NCBI GenBank assembly: GCA_021399345.1
Contig: JAAFKI010000091.1
Location: 1 to 34,777, forward strand
Origin: Candidatus Heimdallarchaeota archaeon
GTDB lineage: Archaea; Asgardarchaeota; Heimdallarchaeia; Heimdallarchaeales; Heimdallarchaeaceae
Direction: 5' to 3'
Length of the DNA: 34,777 nucleotides
A program made the position numbers and the translations under genes. Under the pieces are notes generated by a model. That model ran no database searches, was not told where the DNA came from, and was given only the letters and a program-made list of their open reading frames with translations. Each line of letters begins with the position of its first letter. The stretch's first letter is position 1. Below are positions 7,071 to 15,680 of the stretch, in pieces.

Positions 7071-8266
7071 GTAAAAAGAAAAGAGTAAGTCAGCTCAAGA
7101 CTTTACTGAAAAAAGATTTGAGACTCTTATTCAGAAAGAGAGTTGCTATCTTTGTGTTTGGTGGTCCTTTTATTATGATGTTTTTACTTATTGGTCTGCC
7201 TTCTTTATTTAGCTCACAACAAACATCTTCATTATTAATTTGCTCTGATGATTTGGGTTACACTGGTGCAAACATAGGCGATTCTATTCTTGGAAATCTC
7301 ACATATTATTTCTTGAGTGATTCCACTATTGAAGTAGAGGTAGTAGCAAATTTATCCGCTGTAACTTATACAACTGAATTTGGTTTGTATATCCCATCTA
7401 ACTTCTCTGAACTAGCATTTCTAGGAGTGCCAACTTATTATATAGTAGATGCCACTCAATCACTTTTCTCTGAAAGCGTTTTTGCAACTGTTAGAAGTAT
7501 TGCAAACAGCGTAATTGCGACAACTCTAGCAAATAGGACAATTCCTCCAGTTAATCAAGATGAAGTTGCCCCTGCATCTATACCAGAAGAATTACTTTTA
7601 GGACCTAAAGCAGCTGCTCTGGCTATGCCTTTAAGTTATATGATTTTTCTACTTATAGCCCTTAACTCCGGCTCTTATTCCAGTATCGGTTTTGCTAGAG
7701 AGAAAAGAATGAGAACAATGGAAATTCTTTTAGCTTATACTCATCGTCACAGGGATCTCGTAATCTCAAAAGCAATAACTGGTTTAGTTGCTTCCTTGGG
7801 TTCGACACTATCATATGTTTTAGGAATTATAGCTGCAACTCAAATTTCTGGAGCAAGCTTTAGTAGTATTTTTGAAATCTTTGGTTTGAATCTAGGAGTT
7901 CTAAATGCTGGAGACATCATTGTTACGATTTTATTCGCAGTTCTAGCGTTACTTATATCACTACTCCTCACTATGGCAATAGATAGTAACTTAGCTAGAG
8001 AAGCATCAGAAAGGATTTCTCCACTGGTTTCTATTGGATTAGCTATGTTTTTCTATTTCGGAGCTGTATCAAATCCACTCAGTTCATCAACAGCATCTAT
8101 GATTAATCCTTTTTACTGGTGTTATAGAGTGAGTTTGTTGTTGGTATCTGGAAAATTCAGCATTGAAATTGTAGTTTATATTTCCTTGATAATTGCACTG
8201 TTAGGACTGTTAATCTTCTTTTCTACACGAGGAATACAAAAGGAGAAAACCCTTTATCTAGAATAG
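7067..8266 (+). CDS. ABC-2 type permease subunit
   Basis: The protein has 399 residues. The start is a TTG overlapping the upstream stop as TTGA. An excellent Shine-Dalgarno AAAGGAGGG (7052-7060) 6 bases before it supports this start. Topology is typical of the ABC-2/NatB group. There is one TM (VAIFVFGGPFIMMFLLIGL), an extracellular domain of about 150 residues, then five TMs. These include AMPLSYMIFLLIALNSG, LVASLGSTLSYVLGIIAA, IIVTILFAVLALLISLLL, ISPLVSIGLAMFFYFGAV and IVVYISLIIALLGLLIFF. The conserved cytoplasmic EKRMRTMEILLAYTHR (coupling helix after TM2) matches the KE-R-TLE-LL motif of the family. It pairs with the upstream ATPase as an exporter. Confidence 0.93.
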   Translation: MSKKKRVSQLKTLLKKDLRLLFRKRVAIFVFGGPFIMMFLLIGLPSLFSSQQTSSLLICSDDLGYTGANIGDSILGNLTYYFLSDSTIEVEVVANLSAVTYTTEFGLYIPSNFSELAFLGVPTYYIVDATQSLFSESVFATVRSIANSVIATTLANRTIPPVNQDEVAPASIPEELLLGPKAAALAMPLSYMIFLLIALNSGSYSSIGFAREKRMRTMEILLAYTHRHRDLVISKAITGLVASLGSTLSYVLGIIAATQISGASFSSIFEIFGLNLGVLNAGDIIVTILFAVLALLISLLLTMAIDSNLAREASERISPLVSIGLAMFFYFGAVSNPLSSSTASMINPFYWCYRVSLLLVSGKFSIEIVVYISLIIALLGLLIFFSTRGIQKEKTLYLE

Positions 8267-8277
8267 AGTAAACTATC

Positions 8278-8296
8278 ATCTTTTCAATTTTTTTTA
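8278..8296 (+). terminator. T-rich terminator of the ABC operon
   Basis: ATCTTTTCAATTTTTTTTA begins 12 bases after the permease stop in the gap before a convergent gene. This is a plausible archaeal poly-T terminator. Confidence 0.45.
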
Positions 8297-8311
8297 CGAA
8301 CTCTATAGTAC

Positions 8312-8794
8312 CTATGTTATTTTTTCTATGCCTAACCAAACAAGGACTATAAGTATATCTAGAGTGATTGCTATCACAAAACCACACAAAGTATAAAGAA
8401 AAGCATACAGTGTTTGTTTTCTAAATGATTTCAACATTTCTAGAGAATTATCATTGGTTTGAGGAATTACTTTTAGTTTACTATACCGTATCCCATAAAC
8501 TGTGAAAACTGCAGTCATTATAACATTGAAAATAATTACAAATATATCTACAGGTCTTATTTGATCTAAAGTGGATGTCCAAAAACCATAAATTGCAGAC
8601 ATAGCAAAAAAAGGCATACCTACAAAATATGGTAAAATATATTTATTATTTAATTCCTCCCAAAATGAAACTACGTCAGTACCACATCTAGGACACTCTT
8701 TGTTTTGTTCTATCGTTTTTCTGTTTACCAACTGAGGATAAGATGCTTTTTTGTTGCACTTATTACAATAATTAGTCCTATGAACGAATTTCAT
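8312..8794 (-). CDS. Small membrane protein with N-terminal zinc ribbon
   Basis: The protein has 160 residues. Four cysteines in two CxxC knuckles (Cys10/13 and Cys34/37) form a zinc ribbon before the membrane part. Three hydrophobic segments follow: YFVGMPFFAMSAIYGFW, IFVIIFNVIMTAVFTVYGI and TLYAFLYTLCGFVIAITLDILIVLVWLGI; the last is long enough for two helices. The ribbon sits on the cytoplasmic side if the usual positive-inside rule holds. The function is unknown. It has its own TATA-like box (about 8814-8822, minus). A second, unrelated zinc-ribbon/TM protein occurs at 14198, there with the ribbon at the C-terminus. Confidence 0.8.
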   Translation of the reverse strand: MKFVHRTNYCNKCNKKASYPQLVNRKTIEQNKECPRCGTDVVSFWEELNNKYILPYFVGMPFFAMSAIYGFWTSTLDQIRPVDIFVIIFNVIMTAVFTVYGIRYSKLKVIPQTNDNSLEMLKSFRKQTLYAFLYTLCGFVIAITLDILIVLVWLGIEKIT

Positions 8795-8836
8795 AATTTT
8801 AATTTTGTGAGAGGATTTTAACTGTTTCGCAGAGGA

Positions 8837-10165
8837 TTATAATTTAGACTTTTTTCTTTCTTTTAAAGCCAGAACAAGTATAGGAATAGTAGCTAATAGT
8901 CTTAAGCAAGTAATAATGATAAGGAAGTTTCTGAGAAAGAGTCCAAAACTATCTAAAGAGGAATCTAAAAACTTTGAAAAAAAGCCTGCTGAAAAATCTA
9001 ACCAAACTGATTTAGAAATTAAAGAGAAACTGGATCTTGTAAAGAATTCAAAAATTAATCCTGAAATAAAAGAACCTGTAAAAGTTAGTATACCCAGAAA
9101 GACATTATATGTTCCACTATATGTTCCTTTGATTTTTGGATCAGCAAGATTGAGAATTTCTGTACTAACTGATACATTAACTAAACCATTTCCTAATCCA
9201 CCAAAGAAATTAGTAATAATAATTAGAGCCCAGTGAGTACTAAAAGCCAAAGTTATAGGTACTAAACAAAGTGAAAGGAACCCAATAAATATCATGAATT
9301 TTCTGCTGATTCTATCACCTATTTTAAATGTAATCATGAAACCAAGGGCCATGCTTGCTGAAAAAGCAGCTGAAAGAATAGCTACTGCAGATGTACTAGG
9401 TTCCAGTCTACTAAGAACAAAGGGCGATAAAGGCCATAATAAACTCATCATCAGCCACCATATCATAGTAGTTCCGCTGAATATTACAAATGATTTATTC
9501 TTCAGGAGAGTCTTAATTGGAACAGCTTTCCTTACTGATTTTGCTCTGTTGGTTTCTGATAGGGTTAAGATTACGATAGTTGCTAGTGCAAAGAACATAG
9601 CTCCCACTAAAACCATAACTCTGTATTTTGTTTCTAATTCTGTATTCTTGAATGGTATTAAATCGATGAAAAAGCCTAATAGAAGTAGCAAAACTGAAGA
9701 TGTGAGAGTTCCAACCATACTGAGTTGACTTATTACTTTTATTCGAGTTTTTTCTGTGGTAATGTCTCCCATTAAGGCATTCCAGGAGGGAATAACCATG
9801 CTTATTCCTAAAGAGTAGATTCCGATAATTACCATGAAAATAACAGGTGATGTAAGAAAGGCTAGATTAACTGTAGTTATAGTAGCAATGATGAACCCAA
9901 ACAATAAGACTAACTTTCTACCTATTCTATCTGATAAGCGACCAAAAAAACCTTGTAGAAGAGACGACCCTAAATTCTGAATAGCTGTAATGAACGACAT
10001 CTGTAAGGGAGTCGCTCCTATGCCAACAGCAATCAAAGTAGCATAGTTAAAGTAAAACTGCTGACCACCACTATTAGCTGCGGCAATTGCATAAGTTTTA
10101 ATTTTATCTTTCTTGATTGCTTTTTCTTGAGGTATTTCTTCTTCAGTATGAATCAAGTTAGTCAA
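8837..10165 (-). CDS. Major facilitator superfamily transporter
   Basis: The protein has 442 residues and about 12 TM helices in two halves. The family's motif A is present in the loop between TM2 and TM3 as GRLSDRIGRK, and a degenerate repeat, KIGDRISRK, occupies the same place in the second half. Helices such as LVLLFGFIIATITTVNLAFL, VMVLVGAMFFALATIVILTL and ILTFTGSFISGLIFEFF are clear. A serine/phenylalanine-rich loop before the last TM (about residues 370-405) is longer than usual. Secondary transport of a small molecule or drug driven by an ion gradient is inferred from the family; the substrate is unknown. Transcribed alone from a divergent region. Confidence 0.92.
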   Translation of the reverse strand: MTNLIHTEEEIPQEKAIKKDKIKTYAIAAANSGGQQFYFNYATLIAVGIGATPLQMSFITAIQNLGSSLLQGFFGRLSDRIGRKLVLLFGFIIATITTVNLAFLTSPVIFMVIIGIYSLGISMVIPSWNALMGDITTEKTRIKVISQLSMVGTLTSSVLLLLLGFFIDLIPFKNTELETKYRVMVLVGAMFFALATIVILTLSETNRAKSVRKAVPIKTLLKNKSFVIFSGTTMIWWLMMSLLWPLSPFVLSRLEPSTSAVAILSAAFSASMALGFMITFKIGDRISRKFMIFIGFLSLCLVPITLAFSTHWALIIITNFFGGLGNGLVNVSVSTEILNLADPKIKGTYSGTYNVFLGILTFTGSFISGLIFEFFTRSSFSLISKSVWLDFSAGFFSKFLDSSLDSFGLFLRNFLIIITCLRLLATIPILVLALKERKKSKL

Positions 10166-10183
10166 GTATCTGCTATCAGTCGT

Positions 10184-10199
10184 TTAAAAAATATTTTTA
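10184..10199 (-). promoter_or_regulatory. TATA box for the MFS gene
   Basis: TAAAAATATTTTTTAA on the minus strand is centred about 26 bases before the ATG at 10165, consistent with a leaderless message. Confidence 0.5.
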
Positions 10200-10218
10200 T
10201 GAAGCACTAATGGACGAA

Positions 10219-10228
10219 ATATATTTAA
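10219..10228 (+). promoter_or_regulatory. TATA box for the E2-like acyltransferase gene
   Basis: ATATATTTAA lies 55 bases before ATG 10283. The predicted start near 10249 leaves a leader of about 35 bases containing GATGTGAT, a weak Shine-Dalgarno. Confidence 0.4.
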
Positions 10229-10282
10229 CAAAGCATTCTTTTCATTAGTGAGAACCTATTTCTATCTGAAGATGTGATATAA

Positions 10283-11212
10283 ATGCCAAGAAGACCAGAT
10301 GCAGAGTTAGTAAAAACTACAAAATTTCATGAATTTGAATTTCTGATAATGCGCAAGAAAACAGATAGTGAAATTCATTTTAAAACTCAGATAGATCTCA
10401 CTCATACGTTCAAGTTTCTGGAAGAGTATAATAAAAATCGAGATGATAAAGACAAACTAACATTATTCCAAATTTATTTGGCAGCAGCAGTTAGAGCTAT
10501 AGCTTTACGTCCTAAGATTAACAGATTTGTTTCTGGGCGAAGATTATGGCAACGAAATCAGATTATCCTTTCATTTGTAGTTAAGAAGGACAAAATTGAA
10601 GGCGGAGAAGAAATCAATGCAATGATTGAATTTGATCCATTTGATAATTTGGAAACAGTTCAAAAAATAGTTGCTAGCAAACTATATGAAGCTCGATATG
10701 GAGAAAACCAAAACGAAAAGGATGTCAAATTTTGGGGTGCTTTTCCTAGATTTTTAATTAATTTCATTTTTTGGTTATTACGTTGGACTGATGAACATAA
10801 TATGCCAATTTATTCCCTCACAAAAGATATACCTATGTGGTCCACAGCATTTCTTGCTCATCTAGGATCAATAAATATAGATGCAGTTTATCATCATCTC
10901 TTTGGGCTTGGGACAACTGGAGTGTTAATAACAATTGGTAAAATTCACAAGGCTCAAGTAATCAATGAAGAAACTGAAAAAGTAGATATCCGTGATGTGA
11001 TGGAACTTAAAATCTGTATTGATGATCGAATCACACCTGGAAGTTACAGCGGACCAACTATTGATTTGTTAAAAGAGCTAATTGAACATCCTGAACCTTT
11101 GATAAATCCTCCAAAATTGACAGATGAACAATTGGATAAATTGATGCTGAAGAAATATAAGAAAGAAAGAAAAGAAAGAGAAAAAATAAGGCGTAAGGAA
11201 AAAAAATCCTGA
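10283..11212 (+). CDS. E2-type acyltransferase-fold protein lacking the catalytic His
   Basis: The 309-residue protein has the chloramphenicol-acetyltransferase-like catalytic fold of 2-oxoacid dehydrogenase E2 subunits. Recognisable parts are LFQIYLAAAVRAIALRPKIN with NRFVSGRRLWQRN (61-92), GVLITIGKIHK (213-223) and the C-terminal strand-helix MELKICIDDRITPGSYSGPTIDLLKELIEHPEPL. In true E2 enzymes this last segment contains the catalytic HRxxDG; here it is DRITPG (248-253), so both His and Asp are replaced. There is no lipoyl or E1/E3-binding domain, and no E1 or E3 gene nearby. It is therefore unlikely to work as a classical E2. A lysine/arginine-rich tail ends the chain. A trimeric binding or transfer role with altered chemistry is possible but unproven. 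Confidence 0.85.
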   Translation: MPRRPDAELVKTTKFHEFEFLIMRKKTDSEIHFKTQIDLTHTFKFLEEYNKNRDDKDKLTLFQIYLAAAVRAIALRPKINRFVSGRRLWQRNQIILSFVVKKDKIEGGEEINAMIEFDPFDNLETVQKIVASKLYEARYGENQNEKDVKFWGAFPRFLINFIFWLLRWTDEHNMPIYSLTKDIPMWSTAFLAHLGSINIDAVYHHLFGLGTTGVLITIGKIHKAQVINEETEKVDIRDVMELKICIDDRITPGSYSGPTIDLLKELIEHPEPLINPPKLTDEQLDKLMLKKYKKERKEREKIRRKEKKS

Positions 11213-11420
11213 TCAAATAAAAAGTAGATTGCAATGATTAATTCCTTTTGATTTTCAATGGGATTTTATCTTCTTTATCCTCTAAAAAAATCCAATTGTG
11301 AGTTCAGAGAATTAACTTCTTTTCATGCTAGTATTTTAGAAATCACAGTTCTTACAGAAACTTTAAAAATGTGCATTCGTCCGATTGATTAAATTAAGAC
11401 TAATAGTCGAGGTTAATTAG
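11213..11420 (+). other. Intergenic region with promoter and Shine-Dalgarno for the beta-helix surface protein
   Basis: The first half has scattered T-tracts and no reading frame of note. CTTTAAAAAT at 11361-11370 is a good TATA box, predicting transcription start near 11392. The leader then carries GAGGT (11409-11413) 7 bases before ATG 11421. This gene therefore uses a leader plus Shine-Dalgarno, unlike most of its neighbours. Confidence 0.5.
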
Positions 11421-14108
11421 ATGAAGGTTTCTAAGAAAATATTAACTCTATTCACAGTTACACTTATTATCGGGTTGTTAACTGTTGGCACAGTCTCTAA
11501 AGCAACTAACAGTTTTATCAAATTACAACCTCCAACAGAAGGAGTTTGGATTATATCAGGATTGGAAACAATAACTGACGATGTAATTATTAATGGTTCT
11601 ATACTTATTGAAGAAGGTGGAGAGTTGAGAATTATTAACTCAACCGTGGATTTTCTAGCAAATCAAACTTTTTCATGTACAATTGGAATGATGGATGGAT
11701 CCAAACTTTATGTCGAAAACAGTATTCTACAACCAACAGATAGTATGTATAATTTTACTATTATAGCGACACATCTTAGCAGCAATCTTAGTGTAGTATC
11801 ATCTGTAACTTTCAAAGATAGTTTTGTATCGTTTGCATTAATTGATGTTAGGAATGTTGCTGATTTCACCATAGATACAACAGATTTTACTGGTTGTTCT
11901 TTTTCTATCCGTAATAGTCAAAATATATTGATTGAAAATAGTGAATTCATTGCTGCTGAAATTGGGTTGGAACTAGTTGATAGTGGATATATTGAAATCA
12001 ACTATTGTGTATTTGATGCTGTTAACTACGGGCTTTTAATTGATGATGCAGATGCCCTTGTCCTTGATAACAATGAATTTGACACTACATTTGAAGTTGG
12101 TTTGCAAATAGATGATATCAATCCTGTGGAAATCACAAATAATTATTTCCATCATGCTAAAGTTGCTGCATACCTTGAAGATTCAAGAATAACAATGACT
12201 GATAACTTTTTCAGGAATCTTGAAACTGGTATCGTACTAGATAATGCGGATTTATCAACTATCAGCAACAATAACTTCACAGATGTTTCAGATGTTTGTA
12301 TAGAGGCAGAAGGCACAAGAGCATCTTTAATAAATGAAAATAGATTCATTGATAGTAATCAAGCTTTTGATTTTTACATATCACCAAACTGGATTATAAA
12401 CAATTTCTTTGATAATCTTGAGAATGGTGTAGTTGTACTAGATTCTGACGGAATTGAAGTGTCAAGTAACGAATTCTATAACATAACAGAAAAAGCTGTT
12501 GACATAGTAGATTCAAGAGATGCCGTGATATCTTTTAATGTATTTTATAATGCTACAACAGGAATCAATCTTATAGGTGGAAGAAATAATGAAATTGAAT
12601 CTAATATTTTAACCTTTGTAGGGGAAGGAATCGCTGTAATCTCCTCAAGAGAAGTATTAATTCTTGGTAATATTATTAACAATACAATAACTGGTATCTA
12701 TGTTGAACAAACTAAAGAAGTAGTTATAACAGCTAACGGAGCTATTAATGCAGAATACGGTATAACACTCTGGTCAACTAGTTTTGGTATTTTAGCTAGT
12801 AACGGTGTTTTTGACTCTGTTTATGGGGTCAGTATCTGGTTCTCAGACAATATCCGACTTTTAGGGAATGACGTAAACACTTCAGACATTGGAATTGTTG
12901 CCAGAAATACACTGTATTTGCAAATTCGTGATGGAACCTATAAGGCGTTAAATACAGGCATACAAATTATTGGTTGTACATCTCCTATTATAACTGGAAA
13001 TTCATTTGATTCAATCGTTGGAGTAGCAATAACCTTCATTGATAGTAACGGTTTCTCTGTATACAATAACAATTTTGGAACTGTTGGACAATATGGTTCA
13101 GTAATTGATTGTTTAGGTCTTTTCTATAAACAACTTGATAACGTTACTTTTGCTGGTAATTATTATGAAAATGAACCTTTGGCAACAGAGATTTTAATTG
13201 ATCTTGTTACAATTGATTCTGTTGTTTATGAAATTAAAGATCTCCATCCTCTCGACAATAGTTATACAGTTATCCCTTCAATTGAATATGTAACAAGAGA
13301 CATCCTTAATCCACAAGACATTAATGAAGTGTTTATTGAATCTCAAATATTTGTACCTACAGATACAGAAGATGTTGAGGTCTATCTTCAATATCTTCTT
13401 AACAATGGCCCTACTTGGACTAATATTGATGTAACCTCTTCAGGAACTCCTATAGGTTCAATTGGTGCAATTAACTCATATTCAGGAACTCTTCCTGCAT
13501 TTGACTATGATAATCTAATAATCTACAGAATTATGGTGGAATATACTGACGAATTAGTTACAAAGCAAGTCTTTTCTGAAAATGATAGTTATGTTGTACT
13601 TGAATCTGATTCTACACCTGTCTACATCTCAACTCCTGAAATCTACATTTTAACTACTGATGAAGATGGTGAAGACGTTACTTTACCAACCACTCTCTTC
13701 TATGAAGACGAAAAATATATGATTATTGTTGAGATTACTAACAGAACTGAGCTTGAGACCAGATCAGGAAGGAATCATGTAAACATCACATGGTCAGAAT
13801 TTGATCCAAGCAATAATGTCACAACAGGATTTACAGCTCTAATGAAATACAATGGAACTGCTTATGTCCCATTTTACTACTTCGAATTTGGAAAAGGATT
13901 TGATGTAAATGCAATTATTGAATTCTTTATTAGTGTTGTTGATATTAATGGTACATTCTATAGAACAGTAAATAATTATACAATATACATTGAACCTCCT
14001 GTTGAAAAAACAGGTTTCGATGCACTAACTTTGCTTTCTATTGGAGCAACTTTGTTGATAATTCAAGCTATGGTTATATATCGAAGAAGAAGAAAACAAG
14101 AAGAATAG
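11421..14108 (+). CDS. Large secreted, membrane-anchored right-handed beta-helix protein
   Basis: The protein has 895 residues. The signal peptide (KKILTLFTVTLIIGLLTVGTVSKA, about residues 5-28) is followed by some 20 short repeats of parallel beta-helix type (PbH1/NosD-like). Typical turns are IENSEFIAAEIGLELVDS, LDNNEFDTTFEVGLQI, ISNNNFTDVSDVCIEA and ITGNSFDSIVGVAITF, spaced roughly every 22-24 residues to about residue 580. A region of immunoglobulin/fibronectin-like strands follows (about 600-840), then a C-terminal TM (LTLLSIGATLLIIQAMVIY) and tail RRRRKQEE. The protein is thus displayed outside and anchored by its C-terminus. Such folds bind or process polysaccharides or serve as adhesins; no pectate-lyase catalytic set is evident. 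N-glycosylation sequons are frequent. Confidence 0.9.
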   Translation: MKVSKKILTLFTVTLIIGLLTVGTVSKATNSFIKLQPPTEGVWIISGLETITDDVIINGSILIEEGGELRIINSTVDFLANQTFSCTIGMMDGSKLYVENSILQPTDSMYNFTIIATHLSSNLSVVSSVTFKDSFVSFALIDVRNVADFTIDTTDFTGCSFSIRNSQNILIENSEFIAAEIGLELVDSGYIEINYCVFDAVNYGLLIDDADALVLDNNEFDTTFEVGLQIDDINPVEITNNYFHHAKVAAYLEDSRITMTDNFFRNLETGIVLDNADLSTISNNNFTDVSDVCIEAEGTRASLINENRFIDSNQAFDFYISPNWIINNFFDNLENGVVVLDSDGIEVSSNEFYNITEKAVDIVDSRDAVISFNVFYNATTGINLIGGRNNEIESNILTFVGEGIAVISSREVLILGNIINNTITGIYVEQTKEVVITANGAINAEYGITLWSTSFGILASNGVFDSVYGVSIWFSDNIRLLGNDVNTSDIGIVARNTLYLQIRDGTYKALNTGIQIIGCTSPIITGNSFDSIVGVAITFIDSNGFSVYNNNFGTVGQYGSVIDCLGLFYKQLDNVTFAGNYYENEPLATEILIDLVTIDSVVYEIKDLHPLDNSYTVIPSIEYVTRDILNPQDINEVFIESQIFVPTDTEDVEVYLQYLLNNGPTWTNIDVTSSGTPIGSIGAINSYSGTLPAFDYDNLIIYRIMVEYTDELVTKQVFSENDSYVVLESDSTPVYISTPEIYILTTDEDGEDVTLPTTLFYEDEKYMIIVEITNRTELETRSGRNHVNITWSEFDPSNNVTTGFTALMKYNGTAYVPFYYFEFGKGFDVNAIIEFFISVVDINGTFYRTVNNYTIYIEPPVEKTGFDALTLLSIGATLLIIQAMVIYRRRRKQEE

Positions 14109-14110
14109 AA

Positions 14111-14137
14111 CTCTTCTCTATCTTTTTTATTTTTTAT
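14111..14137 (+). terminator. T-rich terminator after the beta-helix protein
   Basis: CTCTTCTCTATCTTTTTT followed by further T-runs starts 3 bases past the TAG. It shares TCTATCTTTTTT with the terminator near 5210. Confidence 0.55.
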
Positions 14138-14197
14138 TTAATTTTTGGTTCTATTGCACAAATAGTAAAATACATAAGTATATGATTTCCATTTGAG

Positions 14198-14941
14198 ATG
14201 ACATCTATGCATGGATTACCAAAGGGAAAACGTAAAGTTTTCAAGAAAGAAAATGTTATGCAGCAAGCCATTCTTGCAGGTGTTATAGTAGCTTGTGTTG
14301 CTTATTCATTTATTTTAGATATCAAACTTCTTAAGGTTTTATCAATTCTAGCAATTTGTATTGTTGGAACTATGCTCATTACTTATTATATTATAGAGTT
14401 CTTCTCTGGGGCGGGTTATAGTGTAGCAAGTACTATGAATGAACTTGTTTATTTAGTTCTTGGACTGCCAATGCTAGTTATTTCTGCAGGATTTCTGCCA
14501 GTGAGTATACTACTTGCATTCTTCCAGCCCCCTGGAGAAACAGTTAAAATTATTATCTATGTTATTTTAGGTGTTCTTGAAATTGGAGCTATTATGTTCT
14601 TAATCAACCGTCATCTGAAAGATAGAAAAATGAATGTATTTATTTACATTAAGTATGTTTTCAATTTTGAAGCTAGAGCCAATGAAGCTAGGAAATTCAG
14701 GGAAAGAACTGATGAAATAGACGGATTTTATGATGATCTTCACAAAGTTGAAGAAAAAATTGCACAAAGAATGGAAGAAAAATCTACTGGTTTTGATCAA
14801 TTTGACTGGAAAGAAAAAGCAGGTAGTTTATCTGGGGGAAAAAGTTCAACTACTGTAAAATGTTGGAATTGTGATACTAGAAATGAAATGGATGCTTATT
14901 TCTGTACAAGTTGCAGTGCACCTTTGAAAAAGGAAGAATAG
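14198..14941 (+). CDS. Membrane protein with C-terminal zinc ribbon
   Basis: The protein has 247 residues. Four hydrophobic helices (AILAGVIVACVAYSFIL, VLSILAICIVGTMLITYYII, LVYLVLGLPMLVISAGFLPVSILLAF and IIIYVILGVLEIGAIMFLI) fill residues 24-140. A charged, probably coiled segment (about 160-200) follows. The C-terminal zinc ribbon has Cys222/225 and Cys236/239 (CWNC...CTSC), the zinc-ribbon/double-zinc-ribbon type common in archaeal membrane proteins. A TATA-like AAATACATAA near 14167-14177 lies about 25 bases before the ATG at 14198, suggesting a leaderless start; ATG 14207 is an alternative. The function is unknown. The cytoplasmic ribbon may bind a protein or nucleic-acid partner. Confidence 0.8.
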   Translation: MTSMHGLPKGKRKVFKKENVMQQAILAGVIVACVAYSFILDIKLLKVLSILAICIVGTMLITYYIIEFFSGAGYSVASTMNELVYLVLGLPMLVISAGFLPVSILLAFFQPPGETVKIIIYVILGVLEIGAIMFLINRHLKDRKMNVFIYIKYVFNFEARANEARKFRERTDEIDGFYDDLHKVEEKIAQRMEEKSTGFDQFDWKEKAGSLSGGKSSTTVKCWNCDTRNEMDAYFCTSCSAPLKKEE

Positions 14942-14953
14942 TCTCATCCCAAA

Positions 14954-14964
14954 CTATTTATTTT
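14954..14964 (+). promoter_or_regulatory. TATA box for the HAD-nitrilase operon
   Basis: CTATTTATTTT is centred 26 bases before ATG 14985, predicting transcription start at the start codon. Confidence 0.5.
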
Positions 14965-14984
14965 GATTCTTTTCCTACGGTGTA

Positions 14985-15680
14985 ATGGGCTTAAGAAATC
15001 AAGAAAAGTGTTGTTTGATCATTTTTGATTTTGATGGAGTATTAGCTGATTCCAAAGAAGCATATGCTATGCAGATGCAAGAAACTGTAGAACACTTCTC
15101 AGGTAAGAAATTATCTGATAAGGTTTTCAAAGAAAGGGTGGGAAATACTGATCAGAAACAGGATTTCATTGAATTTCTGGAAAATGATAATCCTGAATTA
15201 TTAGATTTAGCTCTCCAATATTATGTTAACATTACAGATAAATATTCATTTTTACGAAGTCTCTATTCCGGAGTAAGAGAAACACTTGAAGAACTTAAAA
15301 AAACAAATTATATTGGGTTAGTGTCTAGAAAATCTCAAGAAAGGATGGAAAAATGGTTGCAGCACTTTAAAATATCTCATCTATTCGATAAACCAATAGG
15401 TACTCTTGATAAAACAAAGTCGAAAGCTATTATTCAAATCATGAATGATTTCAGTATCCCAAATAGTCGTACATTCATGATAGGCGATACAGAGTTTGAT
15501 ATACAAAGTGCAAAACAAGCAAAAGTTAACTCTGTTTTAGCATATTATGGAGCTTCTTCTCCTGAAAAAGTGATGAAATTAGAACCAGATTATAAAATAG
15601 ATGATATTTCTGAACTTATTTCTTTGGTTGATACCTTCAAGAAATCAGTAAACCTCTCTGCCACAGATTTAAATAGATGA
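14985..15680 (+). CDS. HAD-superfamily phosphatase (phosphoglycolate phosphatase-like)
   Basis: The protein has 231 residues. HAD motif I is IIFDFDGVLADS, with nucleophile Asp15 and acid/base Asp17. Motif II Ser lies in LVSRKS, motif III Lys in the TKSKA stretch, and motif IV is MIGDTEFDIQSAKQA. A helical cap between motif I and II makes it a subclass I HAD like phosphoglycolate phosphatase or beta-phosphoglucomutase. It would hydrolyse a small phosphate ester in the cytoplasm with Mg2+. The substrate cannot be assigned. Its last bases overlap the nitrilase start (ATGA), so both come from one transcript, but no known pathway links a HAD phosphatase and an omega-amidase-type enzyme here. Confidence 0.9.
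   Translation: MGLRNQEKCCLIIFDFDGVLADSKEAYAMQMQETVEHFSGKKLSDKVFKERVGNTDQKQDFIEFLENDNPELLDLALQYYVNITDKYSFLRSLYSGVRETLEELKKTNYIGLVSRKSQERMEKWLQHFKISHLFDKPIGTLDKTKSKAIIQIMNDFSIPNSRTFMIGDTEFDIQSAKQAKVNSVLAYYGASSPEKVMKLEPDYKIDDISELISLVDTFKKSVNLSATDLNR

Noticed and set aside
8916..9728. Two plus-strand frames opposite the MFS gene
   Set aside because: They are antisense shadows of a clear 12-TM transporter. Their translations show no motif and mirror its codon pattern.
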